A stretch of 37,042 nt of DNA from an uncultured Selenomonadales bacterium. Lineage in GTDB: Bacteria > Bacillota > Negativicutes > Selenomonadales > Selenomonadaceae. The stretch covers positions 1 to 37,042 of the forward strand of contig CAMUZU010000022.1 of NCBI GenBank assembly GCA_947165295.1. Reading direction: 5' to 3'. The notes beneath the pieces are model-generated. The model made no database searches. It was not told the DNA's origin and worked only from the letters and a program-made list of their open reading frames with translations. The position numbers were made by a program, and so were the translations under genes. Numbering within the stretch: position 1 is the stretch's first letter; every line of letters starts with the position of its first letter. This document shows positions 16,691-24,047 of the stretch, one piece after another.

Positions 16691-17411
16691 CGCGCACGTC
16701 GTCGAAATTTTTTCGTCCGCGCAGGGCGAAGGCAAATTCGTCGGTTGCCGACAAGTCTTCGTGCGATTGGCGGATTGCAACCTGAACTGCAACTTTTGCG
16801 ACACGAACTTCACCCGCACGAATTTTTGTCGCGTGGAGACTTCGGCGGGCTCGATGACTTTCCGCGACGAAAAAAATCCGCTTGACGCCAAACGAGTCGC
16901 CGCGCTGATAAAAACTTTCTGCGACGAAGTGCCGACGCATTCGGTCAGCTTCACGGGCGGCGAACCGCTTGTGCACGCGGACTTCATTGCCGAAGTCGCC
17001 GCGCTCACCGACGCGAAAATTTTTCTGGAGACCAACGGCACGCTCGTCGACGAATTCAAGAAAATTTCCGCCGCCGTCGACTTCGTCAGCATGGACATCA
17101 AGTTACCAAGCGTCGTCGGTCGTGACTTGTTTGACGTGCATGAAAAATTTCTGCGCGCCGCCGTCGACAAAGATCTTTGCGTGAAAATCGTCGTGACCGG
17201 CTCGACCACCGACGAAGAATTTTTATCGGCGATTGAACTTGTCGCCAACGTCGACGAAAAAATTTTTGTCGTGTTGCAACCCGTCACGCCCGTCAACAAT
17301 GTGCCCGCCGTCGACGCGAAAAAAATTCTTCAGCGGCAAGCAACAGCCCTGCGTCGCCTGCCGAACGTGCGAATCATCCCGCAGACGCACAAGTCAATCG
17401 ACGTGCTTTGA
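16683..17411 (+). CDS. queE: 7-carboxy-7-deazaguanine synthase QueE (radical SAM)
   Basis: A 242-aa radical SAM enzyme making 7-carboxy-7-deazaguanine from the QueD product. The cluster-binding motif is CNLNCNFC (CxxxCxxC). IFSSAQGEGKFVGCRQVFVR at the start and SFTGGEPLVH are typical of QueE. The ATG lies within the last codons of queD. QueC and QueF are not in the window. A 43-nt gap separates it from the convergent dnaB gene. Confidence 0.94.
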   Translation: MSNAHVVEIFSSAQGEGKFVGCRQVFVRLADCNLNCNFCDTNFTRTNFCRVETSAGSMTFRDEKNPLDAKRVAALIKTFCDEVPTHSVSFTGGEPLVHADFIAEVAALTDAKIFLETNGTLVDEFKKISAAVDFVSMDIKLPSVVGRDLFDVHEKFLRAAVDKDLCVKIVVTGSTTDEEFLSAIELVANVDEKIFVVLQPVTPVNNVPAVDAKKILQRQATALRRLPNVRIIPQTHKSIDVL

Positions 17412-17428
17412 CGGCTTGTCGCCCGCGC

Positions 17429-17453
17429 AAAAAAATAGACGACCGAAGTCGCC
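17429..17453 (-). terminator. UUCG-loop rho-independent terminator after dnaB
   Basis: On the minus strand GGCGAC-TTCG-GTCGTC forms a 6-bp stem (one G-T pair) with a stable UUCG tetraloop, followed by TATTTTTTT. It begins 2 nt past the dnaB stop and ends the tyrS-to-dnaB gene run. Confidence 0.88.
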
Positions 17454-17454
17454 T

Positions 17455-18795
17455 TCAACGTTGTTCGCGTTCCAAGTTGCGGAACAGCAGAATTTCTTTT
17501 TGAAACTGAATTCTTACCGATGTCGTCGGGCCGTTGCGATTCTTCGCGATAATCAGCTCGGCGACATTTTCGTTGTCGGTATCGTCGCGGTTGTAATACT
17601 CGTCGCGGTAGAGGAACATGACAATATCGGCGTCCTGTTCAAGTGAGCCGGATTCGCGCAGGTCGGACAACTGCGGCTTCTTTTCGGCGCGCATCTCGAC
17701 GTTTCGGCTGAGCTGACTGAGCGCAAGTATCGGCACGTCCAATTCGCGGGCAAGTGCTTTCAACGAACGCGATATCTCCGAAATTTCTTGCTGACGATTC
17801 GACTCGAAGTTTCGTTCGCGTTGACCCTGCATGAGTTGCAGATAATCCAGCACGATTAAATCCAAGCCGTTTTGTTCGTGCTTGAGTCGGCGCGCCTTCG
17901 TTCGCAAGTCCAAAATTGAAATGCCCGCCGTGTCGTCAATGAACAGGTTCAATTCCGCCAGCTCTTCAAGCGCGTCGATGAGCTTGCCCATGTCGCCGTC
18001 GGACAAGTTGCCCGTGTTAAGGTGCAGGGAGTTGACACCGCTTGCCGAGCTTAAAAGTCGCGTGCCGATTTGTTCGCAGCTCATCTCCAACGAAAAGATC
18101 GCGACGGTTTTTTTCGCCTTCGCCGCGTTGACGGCAATGTTGAGCGCAAGAGCCGTCTTGCCCATTGAAGGACGCGCCGCCAACAAAATCAAGTCGGACT
18201 TGTGCAGGCCGTTCAAAACTTTTTCAACGTCAAACAAACCGGTCGGCACGCCGCGCAACGCTCCGGGGTTGTTGTACAGGTGATTAATGTTTTCGAGCGA
18301 CGTCCTGAGCACGACGGAAATCCTTTGCATGTCGCGGCCGGTGTTACCCATGCTTGCGGCAAGAATCTTTCGTTCGGCTTCGCGGATAAGGTCGGTCGAC
18401 GAAAGTTTTCCTTCGTACGCGTCGTCGATAATTTCTTCGGCGATTGAAATCAAGTTGCGCAACGCCGCCTTCTCGCGAACTTCCTTTGCGTAACTGACGG
18501 CGTAAGCGGCAGTGACCGACATGCTACTAAGCGCGGAGACGTACTTAAGCCCCACGACGCTGAGCTTGTCTTTCTTGCGCAGGTTCTCGATAATGTTCAA
18601 GACGGACGGCGGTTCGTTCGCAGCGTAAAGATCCATGATCGCGCCGAAAATAATTTTGTGTTCGGGACGGTAAAAATCTTCTTCGTGAATGATGCCTTGA
18701 ATCTTCGGGATGGCAACGCCGTCTTTGAACATCAGTGAACTGAGAAATTCTTTTTCAATGTCGACGTTGGCGGGAATGTTGCGTGTCTTGTTCAA
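17455..18795 (-). CDS. dnaB: Replicative DNA helicase DnaB
   Basis: A 446-aa hexameric replicative helicase. The N-terminal domain covers about residues 1-150. The RecA-like domain has Walker A ARPSMGKT near 207-214, VAIFSLEMS, the Walker B strand LIVLDYLQLM and the SRSLKALARELDVPILALSQ region. No intein is present. TTG 18795 is the likely start, with GGAGG 6 nt upstream. It is the last gene of the operon and ends at a strong terminator. Confidence 0.97.
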   Translation of the reverse strand: MNKTRNIPANVDIEKEFLSSLMFKDGVAIPKIQGIIHEEDFYRPEHKIIFGAIMDLYAANEPPSVLNIIENLRKKDKLSVVGLKYVSALSSMSVTAAYAVSYAKEVREKAALRNLISIAEEIIDDAYEGKLSSTDLIREAERKILAASMGNTGRDMQRISVVLRTSLENINHLYNNPGALRGVPTGLFDVEKVLNGLHKSDLILLAARPSMGKTALALNIAVNAAKAKKTVAIFSLEMSCEQIGTRLLSSASGVNSLHLNTGNLSDGDMGKLIDALEELAELNLFIDDTAGISILDLRTKARRLKHEQNGLDLIVLDYLQLMQGQRERNFESNRQQEISEISRSLKALARELDVPILALSQLSRNVEMRAEKKPQLSDLRESGSLEQDADIVMFLYRDEYYNRDDTDNENVAELIIAKNRNGPTTSVRIQFQKEILLFRNLEREQR

Positions 18796-18798
18796 AGT

Positions 18799-19578
18799 TT
18801 ACCTCCGGCGGTCGTCGATAATCTGTTCAAGGACGCGGCGCACTTCGTCCATGTTCACGCGGGTGTTGTTGCACGGACCGTTGGGTCGAATGTTCAATAC
18901 ACCGACGGCGGGCAGCGGGTACACGTCCTGAATGCCGCTCATCAAGTCGCGTTCGCAGGCAATCGCCAAGACAGCTTGCGGACGAATTTTTTTGACGACT
19001 TGCCGCGCCAACGTCCCGCCCGTCGCCACGAAGAAAGTAAAGCCCAGCTCTTCGGACAACTTCATCAAGTCGCCGACGTTACAGCCGCCGCAACGTTTGC
19101 AGTTGTTCGGGTCGCGGGTGATTTTGTGCGGACACGTCGACAGTTGCAGACAATGCGGGCTTAACACGAGCAATTTGTTCGCGGGAACTTTAATGCCGCT
19201 TTTCATGAAGATTAAGTTGCTCACCGCCACGAACGAGCCTTCGATTTGCCGACGCTTGACGCCGAAAATTTTTCCGATGCGCACGACGGCGGGGAACAGA
19301 AATTTTATCAGCGCGAAACTGTAACGGTGAAAAAGTTTCAGCGTCGGCAAACCTTTGACCGCCAAAACCATGTTGCACACCGCGCCGAAAGAGAACGTCG
19401 ACACGAAAATCAAAAACGCGCCGACAATCGCGGGCAGGTACTCGAAGATATTTTCCAAGCCGAGGTAACTGATTCGCCACGCCGCGTACAGTGCCAAAGC
19501 AACGAGAAATTCCGCCGCGAGCAAAAGTCCCAGGAACAATCTTTTTTTCGGGCGAAGTGCCTGCAATGAAGTAACCAA
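18799..19578 (-). CDS. DUF116 membrane-associated protein
   Basis: About 259 aa. Two N-terminal transmembrane segments lie near residues 16-37 and 50-75. The cytoplasmic part is the DUF116 domain with HCLQLSTCP, then CKRCGGCNVGDL, ATGGTLARQVVK and AIACERDLMSGI. The conserved cysteines suggest metal binding. Its function is unknown; it is widespread in Firmicutes and often near translation or methionine-related genes. The TTG at 19578 fits the local ribosome spacing (AGGTGA then 5 nt). A GTG at 19587 is the alternative. It lies 15 nt after ruvA and just ahead of dnaB. Confidence 0.85.
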   Translation of the reverse strand: MVTSLQALRPKKRLFLGLLLAAEFLVALALYAAWRISYLGLENIFEYLPAIVGAFLIFVSTFSFGAVCNMVLAVKGLPTLKLFHRYSFALIKFLFPAVVRIGKIFGVKRRQIEGSFVAVSNLIFMKSGIKVPANKLLVLSPHCLQLSTCPHKITRDPNNCKRCGGCNVGDLMKLSEELGFTFFVATGGTLARQVVKKIRPQAVLAIACERDLMSGIQDVYPLPAVGVLNIRPNGPCNNTRVNMDEVRRVLEQIIDDRRR

Positions 19579-19593
19579 AAATCTCACCTGCCT

Positions 19594-20172
19594 TCATGCG
19601 AAACGGTTCAGCTCACGGAGCGCGAACTTGATTAACTGTTCGGTCGTCGAATTCGGCTCTGCTTTGTCGAACACGGCAGAAATTTCCGCCTGCGTGTAAC
19701 CGAGCGCGTCCAAAGCTTCGGCGGCTTCGTCTTGTGCGGTTGACAACAACTTGTCCCTTGTCACTTGTCCCGTGTCCCTTACCTTGTCTTTGAGTTCAAG
19801 CAGAATTCTTTCGGCGGATTTTTTTCCGAGTCCGGGCAGTCGCGTCAAAGTCTTCGTGTCTTGCGTGGTGACGGCGCGTGCGAAGTCCGACGCTGAAATT
19901 TTCGACACGACGGCTTGAGCGGTCTTCGCGCCGATACCCGACACCGTCAACAGCAACTCGAACAAGTCAAGCGTCGCCGCGTCGCCAAAGCCGAACAAAG
20001 TTATTGCGTCTTCGCGAACGGCGGTGTGCACGAAAAGTTCCGCCGCGTTGCCGACGGTCAAAGTTTGTCGCGTCGAATTATCAACGAAAACTTTGTAACC
20101 GACGCCGTGCACGTCCAAGATACAACCGTCGTCGAAAAGAAATTTCACCGTGCCGTTCAGGTAACCAATCAT
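19594..20172 (-). CDS. ruvA: Holliday junction branch migration protein RuvA
   Basis: A 192-aa protein that binds Holliday junctions and loads RuvB. Domain I begins MIGYLNGTVKF, the helix-hairpin-helix motifs include VSGIGAKTAQAVVSKI and LPGLGKKSAERI, and domain III ends QLIKFALREL. The flexible linker (residues about 128-144) is encoded by a GGGACAAG-type repeat, so it reads KDKVRDTGQVTRDKLL. The ATG at 20172 has GGAG 8 nt upstream. No ruvB follows; DUF116 does. A three-hairpin element separates it from ruvC. Confidence 0.95.
   Translation of the reverse strand: MIGYLNGTVKFLFDDGCILDVHGVGYKVFVDNSTRQTLTVGNAAELFVHTAVREDAITLFGFGDAATLDLFELLLTVSGIGAKTAQAVVSKISASDFARAVTTQDTKTLTRLPGLGKKSAERILLELKDKVRDTGQVTRDKLLSTAQDEAAEALDALGYTQAEISAVFDKAEPNSTTEQLIKFALRELNRFA
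19750..19788 (-). repeat. GGGACAAG-type short repeat inside the ruvA coding sequence
   Basis: The plus strand reads CTTGTCCCTTGTCACTTGTC followed by CCGTGTCCCTTACCTTGTC. These units match those between flgJ and flgI at 8778-8851. The insertion keeps the ruvA frame and maps to the linker between domains II and III. Confidence 0.75.
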
Positions 20173-20206
20173 CCGAAAATCTCCAATGTTTCAGTTCGCG
20201 TGTTAT

Positions 20207-20308
20207 CTACTTTCTTTGTGCGGACAAAGAAAGTAGCAAAGAAAACCGCGCCTGCTGTGATACATCCTGTATCACGCGCAGGCGGAGCGGCCGTCATCCA
20301 TGACGGCC
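20207..20308 (-). repeat. Three-hairpin dispersed element, copy B
   Basis: Minus-strand order: hairpin 1 GGCCGTCATGGATGACGGCC (20289-20308), hairpin 2 with GCCTGC/GCAGGC outer arms around TGATACAGGATGTATCA (20250-20283), linker GGTTTTCTTTG, hairpin 3 CTACTTTCTTTGT paired with its complement (20207-20236). It fills most of the ruvC-ruvA gap. Confidence 0.9.
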
Positions 20309-20317
20309 GGTCACCAT

Positions 20318-20821
20318 TCACGTCGTCGCCAATAAATTTCTGCGCGCCAACGAATTCGCTTCGCAAGCCGCCGCGATTGAAATTGCCAACGCGTCCGCCG
20401 CGTCGTCGGGCTTTGGCGGTTCAGGCAAGTGCAACAGCTTCGTCACCATGAAGATGACTTGATCTTTCGTCGCGCCGCCGTAGCCCGTTATCGACTGCTT
20501 GACTTCGTTGGGCGTGATTTCCAAAACGTCCAAGTCGTTCTGCGCCGCGCACAATAAAACCACGCCGCGAGCTTGCCCGACGGGAATTGCGGTCGTCGCG
20601 TTCTTGCCGAAGAAAAGTTTTTCGATGCCCATGACTTGCGGTTGAAACGTTTTTATCAGCGCGTCAAGTTCCGTGTGAATTTTAAGCAAGCGGTCTTGCA
20701 TACGGGCTTTCGGGCTTGTGGTTATGACGCCGAAACTTTTCGCGACGAGCTTGCCGTCGACGTGAGAAACAAAGCCGTAGCCGCAAATTGCCGAGCCGGG
20801 GTCAATTCCGAGAGCCAACAT
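20318..20821 (-). CDS. ruvC: Crossover junction endodeoxyribonuclease RuvC
   Basis: A 167-aa Holliday junction resolvase. The four catalytic acids are visible: D7 in LGIDPGSA, the glutamate in MGIEKLFFGKN, and the pair in PDDAADALA near the C-terminus. Length is normal. Its ATG overlaps the yebC stop (TAATG), implying translational coupling. A three-hairpin element lies between it and ruvA. Confidence 0.96.
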   Translation of the reverse strand: MLALGIDPGSAICGYGFVSHVDGKLVAKSFGVITTSPKARMQDRLLKIHTELDALIKTFQPQVMGIEKLFFGKNATTAIPVGQARGVVLLCAAQNDLDVLEITPNEVKQSITGYGGATKDQVIFMVTKLLHLPEPPKPDDAADALAISIAAACEANSLARRNLLATT

Positions 20822-21549
20822 TAATCCGCGAATTCGTAGTTGCCGTAGACGTTCTGAACGTCGTCATCTTCGTCAAGCGCGTCAAGAAGTTTTTGCATCT
20901 TTTCGGCGTCCTTGTCGCTTAAAGTGACGGTCGTGTCGGGCACCTGCGTGATTTCGGCGGAAGCGGTCTCAATGCCTTTTTCGGACAATGCGGACTCGAC
21001 GGCGTCGAAGTCTTCGGGCGCGGCGGTTATCTCAAACGAATCTTCGTCGGCGTTGAAGTCTTCGGCACCCGCGTCCATGACGATTTCCATGAGCGAATCT
21101 TCGTCGTCGAAAGTTTCTTTGTCGACAACGAAGACGGCTTTTTTCTTGAACATCCAGCCGACACAGCCGTTTTCGCCGAGGTTGCCGCCGTGCTTGCTGA
21201 AAATGTGTCGAATGTTCGCCGCCGTGCGATTGCGGTTGTCGGTCAAAATGTCGAGCATCAAAGCCGCACCGCCGGGGCCGTAGCCTTCGTAAGTGATTTC
21301 TTCGTAATTGGTCGTGTCGGACGCGCCGAGCCCTTTTTGAATCGCACGGTTGATATTGTCTTTGGTGACGTTGTTCGCTTTGGCTTTCGACAGCGCGAGT
21401 TTGAGGCGCATGTTGCCCGTCGGGTCGGCACCGCCCATTTTGACGGCGATTGTAATTTCGCGGCTGATTTTGGTCGTCATTGCACCGCGAATCGCGTCGT
21501 TGGCACCTTTCTTGCGTTTAATCGTTGCCCATTTGGAATGACCGGACAT
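20821..21549 (-). CDS. yebC: YebC/PmpR family protein
   Basis: A 242-aa protein with the family opening MSGHSKWATIKRKKGANDA and the central GPGGAALMLDILTDNRNRTA. YebC proteins were long annotated as transcriptional regulators, and recent work on Firmicute members links them to translation of difficult proline stretches. Genetic neighbourhood with ruvC and ruvA is conserved widely. The ATG at 21549 has AAGGAG 8 nt upstream. The open frame extends further upstream but without similarity, so that part is excluded. Confidence 0.95.
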   Translation of the reverse strand: MSGHSKWATIKRKKGANDAIRGAMTTKISREITIAVKMGGADPTGNMRLKLALSKAKANNVTKDNINRAIQKGLGASDTTNYEEITYEGYGPGGAALMLDILTDNRNRTAANIRHIFSKHGGNLGENGCVGWMFKKKAVFVVDKETFDDEDSLMEIVMDAGAEDFNADEDSFEITAAPEDFDAVESALSEKGIETASAEITQVPDTTVTLSDKDAEKMQKLLDALDEDDDVQNVYGNYEFAD

Positions 21550-21551
21550 AA

Positions 21552-22016
21552 TCACAACTCCTTCTTGAAATAAATGACGTCGCTCATCGGATTTTCGTAA
21601 TAAGGTTCGCACTCGACGAAGCCGCAACTTTTGTACAGGCGAATCGCGCTTTGAAGCGGCGTTATCGTGTCCAAAACAATTTCGCTGAAACCGTCCGCCC
21701 GCGCAGATTCGACAATCGCCTCGACAAGTTTTCTGCCCGCGTGAAGATGTCGAAATTCTTCGCGCACGAACAGTCGTTTCATTTCGCAACGTTCGGCGGT
21801 GTGCTTGTGGTAAGCGACGCAACCGACAATTTGACCGTCGACGGCAGCGCAGATGATTCGACCTTCGGGCGGCGTGTACTTTGCGGACAAGTCGGCAAGT
21901 TCGTCGTCGATATTTTGAAACGTCAAGTCGCGTCCCAAAAAGTTCGTGTACTCAATCACGAGCCGCTTGACTTCGTCGAGATGAGCCGCGCCGTCAACAA
22001 GTTCACTCACCGACAT
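21552..22016 (-). CDS. GNAT-family N-acetyltransferase
   Basis: A 154-aa acetyltransferase. The acetyl-CoA site is seen in EMKRLFVREEFRHLHAGRKL (the R/Q-x-x-G-x-G/A loop appears as RHLHAGRKL), followed by IVLDTITPLQSAIRLYKSCG, a common GNAT C-terminal segment. The substrate is unknown; relatives acetylate small amines or protein N-termini. The ATG at 22016 lies 14 nt inside the end of the NlpC/P60-like gene, so the two are coupled. It ends 2 nt before the yebC start. Confidence 0.85.
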   Translation of the reverse strand: MSVSELVDGAAHLDEVKRLVIEYTNFLGRDLTFQNIDDELADLSAKYTPPEGRIICAAVDGQIVGCVAYHKHTAERCEMKRLFVREEFRHLHAGRKLVEAIVESARADGFSEIVLDTITPLQSAIRLYKSCGFVECEPYYENPMSDVIYFKKEL

Positions 22017-22596
22017 AACGGTAAACTTCCGTCCAGCCGCGGTCGTACGCGCTGTAAAAATCGATTTCGCCGCCTTGGTCACCGGTCGCCCAATCGCCGC
22101 CTTTGGGATTGTTGACGCCGCGAGCCTCAACGGTCATGCCGTCGCCGATATAAATCGCCACGTGCACTTTCGGCAGGCAAAGAATGTCGCCGCGCTGAAG
22201 TTTGTCTTTGACGTCGTTCCAGCCGTACTTGCGCCAACCTTTGTCGCCTTTGCTGAGATCTTCCCAAATGGTGTCCGCGTCGCCCGATTTTTGCTTGCCG
22301 TTGTAACGCAATTCGTATTTGGGATTGTTGCGCCACTTGTCGATAATGTGAAAGCCGCCGTATTGGAAGGCGTGATAAACCAGCGACGAACAATCGTAGT
22401 CGGGGCCTTCACGCGTGCCGGTGTACGGGCGTGACGGCGTGGAATTCGCTTCGCCTTGAGTGTAGCCGTGCGTTTGATCGTTGGCAATGTCAATCGCCCA
22501 CTGCACGGACTTTTCGACACGCGGGTCAACTTCTGCAAACGCGGAATTGGTCAGCAGACAGCCCGCGACAATCAGCGCACCAAAAAATTTTTTCAT
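22003..22596 (-). CDS. Secreted NlpC/P60-like (amidase-type) peptidoglycan hydrolase
   Basis: A 197-aa protein with signal peptide [21 protein letters not shown]. The catalytic cysteine lies in [14 protein letters not shown] and the histidine in [13 protein letters not shown]. This order fits the NlpC/P60 or phage-amidase group that cuts peptide stems in peptidoglycan. It should act in the periplasm. The ATG overlaps the tyrS stop as ATGA. A lipobox-like cysteine (AGC) in the signal sequence is poorly placed, so it is treated as a soluble export. Confidence 0.8.
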   Translation of the reverse strand: MKKFFGALIVAGCLLTNSAFAEVDPRVEKSVQWAIDIANDQTHGYTQGEANSTPSRPYTGTREGPDYDCSSLVYHAFQYGGFHIIDKWRNNPKYELRYNGKQKSGDADTIWEDLSKGDKGWRKYGWNDVKDKLQRGDILCLPKVHVAIYIGDGMTVEARGVNNPKGGDWATGDQGGEIDFYSAYDRGWTEVYRYVGE

Positions 22597-23807
22597 GACG
22601 TAACCACCTTAAAGAACTTCTTTTTGCCTTTGCGAACGACGGCGGCACCGTCGACGAAATCAGCCGCAGTCAAAACGTAATCGACATCGGAAACTTTCGC
22701 GTCGTTGAGCGTCAAACCGTTCTGTGCAATCAAGCGGCGAGCTTCCGCCTTCGAGTCGACAATTTTTGCGTCGGCGAGCACGTCCAAAAGTTTCTTGCCG
22801 ACCGCGTCGGTGACTTCAACCGTCGGCATGTTGTCGGAGCTTTGTCCCGCGAAAATTTCAGCGGCGGATTGTTGAGCTTGACGGGCGGCGTCTTCACCGT
22901 GAACAAGCTTGGTGACTTCGTAAGCCAAAACTTTTTTCGCCTCGTTAATCGCCGCGCCTTCGAGACTTGACAGGCGGTTGACTTCGTCCATGGGCACGAA
23001 CGTCAACAAACTCAGGCAAGTCTTGACATCCGCGTCGTCGACGTTGCGCCAATATTGGTAGAAGTCGTAAGGCGAAACTTTATCCGCGTCGAGCCACAGC
23101 GCACCGCCGGCGGTCTTGCCCATTTTGGAGCCGTCGCTCTTGAGCAAAAGTTTGTTCGTCAAGCCGTAAGCCGCACGTCCGGTTTTGCGTCGGGTGAGTT
23201 CAACGCCCGCGATAATATTTGACCACTGGTCGTCGCCGCCCATTTGCAAAACGCAATCGTAATCGCCGTTGAGCTTGTAAAAGTCATACGCCTGCATGAC
23301 CATGTAGTTGAATTCCAGGAACGTCAAACCTTTCTCCCAACGCTGCTTGTAGCATTCGGCTGCCAACATGCGGTTGACGGTGAAATTCGCGCCGACTTCG
23401 CGCAACAAGTCAATGTAGCCGAGCTTGCGGAGCCAGTCGCCGTTGTTGACCATCAAAGCTTTGCCGTCGCTGAAGTCGATGAAGCGCGCCATCTGCTTTT
23501 TAAAGCATTCGCAGTTGTGTTCGATAACGTCGTCAGTCATGACTTTGCGCAAGTCCGTTCTGCCCGATGGGTCGCCGATTGTGCCCGTGCCGCCGCCGAC
23601 AAGACAAATCGGGCGGTGACCTGCGCGTTGCATGTGAGCCATTGCCATAAGCGCGATAAAGTGCCCCGCGTGCAAGCTGTCGGCCGTCGGGTCGAAGCCG
23701 ATATAAAAAGTCACCTTGCGTTCGCCGAGCATCTTTTTGACTTCGTCGGCGTCGGTGCATTGGGCAATAAAGCCGCGCTCCGTGAGTGTGTCGAAAACAT
23801 TAGTCAA
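22593..23807 (-). CDS. tyrS: Tyrosyl-tRNA synthetase
   Basis: A 404-aa class I synthetase charging tRNA-Tyr. The HIGH motif is HAGH near residues 46-49 with [17 protein letters not shown], and the KMSKS-type loop is [14 protein letters not shown]. The C-terminal S4-like RNA-binding domain contains [20 protein letters not shown] 23807 is the start, with GGAGG 8 nt upstream. No T-box antiterminator is visible; the leader holds a 10-bp hairpin and short repeats. It is first in a run of overlapping genes that reaches dnaB. Confidence 0.96.
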   Translation of the reverse strand: MTNVFDTLTERGFIAQCTDADEVKKMLGERKVTFYIGFDPTADSLHAGHFIALMAMAHMQRAGHRPICLVGGGTGTIGDPSGRTDLRKVMTDDVIEHNCECFKKQMARFIDFSDGKALMVNNGDWLRKLGYIDLLREVGANFTVNRMLAAECYKQRWEKGLTFLEFNYMVMQAYDFYKLNGDYDCVLQMGGDDQWSNIIAGVELTRRKTGRAAYGLTNKLLLKSDGSKMGKTAGGALWLDADKVSPYDFYQYWRNVDDADVKTCLSLLTFVPMDEVNRLSSLEGAAINEAKKVLAYEVTKLVHGEDAARQAQQSAAEIFAGQSSDNMPTVEVTDAVGKKLLDVLADAKIVDSKAEARRLIAQNGLTLNDAKVSDVDYVLTAADFVDGAAVVRKGKKKFFKVVTS

Positions 23808-23827
23808 GTTTGTTGCCTCCTGTTTGT

Positions 23828-23875
23828 AGGTGTCAGGTGTCAGCTTATAGGTTATACGGTTTCAGCTATAAGCTG
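23828..23875 (-). repeat. tyrS leader repeat with 10-bp hairpin
   Basis: A direct repeat AGGTGTCAGGTGTCAG runs into CAGCTTATAG (23841-23850), which pairs with CTATAAGCTG (23866-23875). It lies between the promoter and the tyrS ribosome site, so the transcript carries the hairpin. It could modulate translation or simply be a short dispersed repeat. Confidence 0.6.
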
Positions 23876-23883
23876 CCGCGCCG

Positions 23884-23912
23884 ATTATATCAGACGAAAT
23901 TCAAAATCACAA
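23884..23912 (-). promoter_or_regulatory. tyrS operon promoter
   Basis: On the minus strand TTGTGA (23907-23912), a 17-nt spacer, then TATAAT (23884-23889) with an upstream TG (TGATATAAT). It is about 77 nt before the tyrS start. Confidence 0.7.
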
Positions 23913-23926
23913 CGCGTGTGTTGAAC

Positions 23927-24031
23927 GTTACTTTCTTTTGGCAGCAAAAGAAAGTAACCAAAGAAAACTGCGCTTGCTGTGATGCTTCCGGCATCACGCG
24001 CAAGCGGTTGCGGCCGTCATCCATGACGGCC
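23927..24031 (-). repeat. Three-hairpin dispersed element, copy C
   Basis: Minus-strand order: hairpin 1 GGCCGTCATGGATGACGGCC (24012-24031), hairpin 2 with GCTTGC/GCAAGC arms and inner TGATGCCGGAAGCATCA (23971-24006), linker CAGTTTTCTTTG, hairpin 3 GTTACTTTCTTTTG paired over 14 bp (23927-23958). Compared with copies A, B and E, paired bases in hairpin 2 change on both sides. Confidence 0.9.
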
Positions 24032-24047
24032 GGGTCTTCGCTGCGGT

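Noticed and set aside
16289..17299. A 336-codon minus-strand open frame opposite queD and queE
   Set aside because: It mirrors two well-supported enzymes and has no recognisable domain.
21550..21822. N-terminal extension of yebC
   Set aside because: The added residues are arginine-rich, overlap the GNAT gene in another frame, and the conserved family start with a good ribosome site is at 21549.
23808..24047. T-box riboswitch upstream of tyrS
   Set aside because: No T-box core sequence, specifier loop or terminator/antiterminator pair was seen; the region holds a promoter, short repeats and element copy C.
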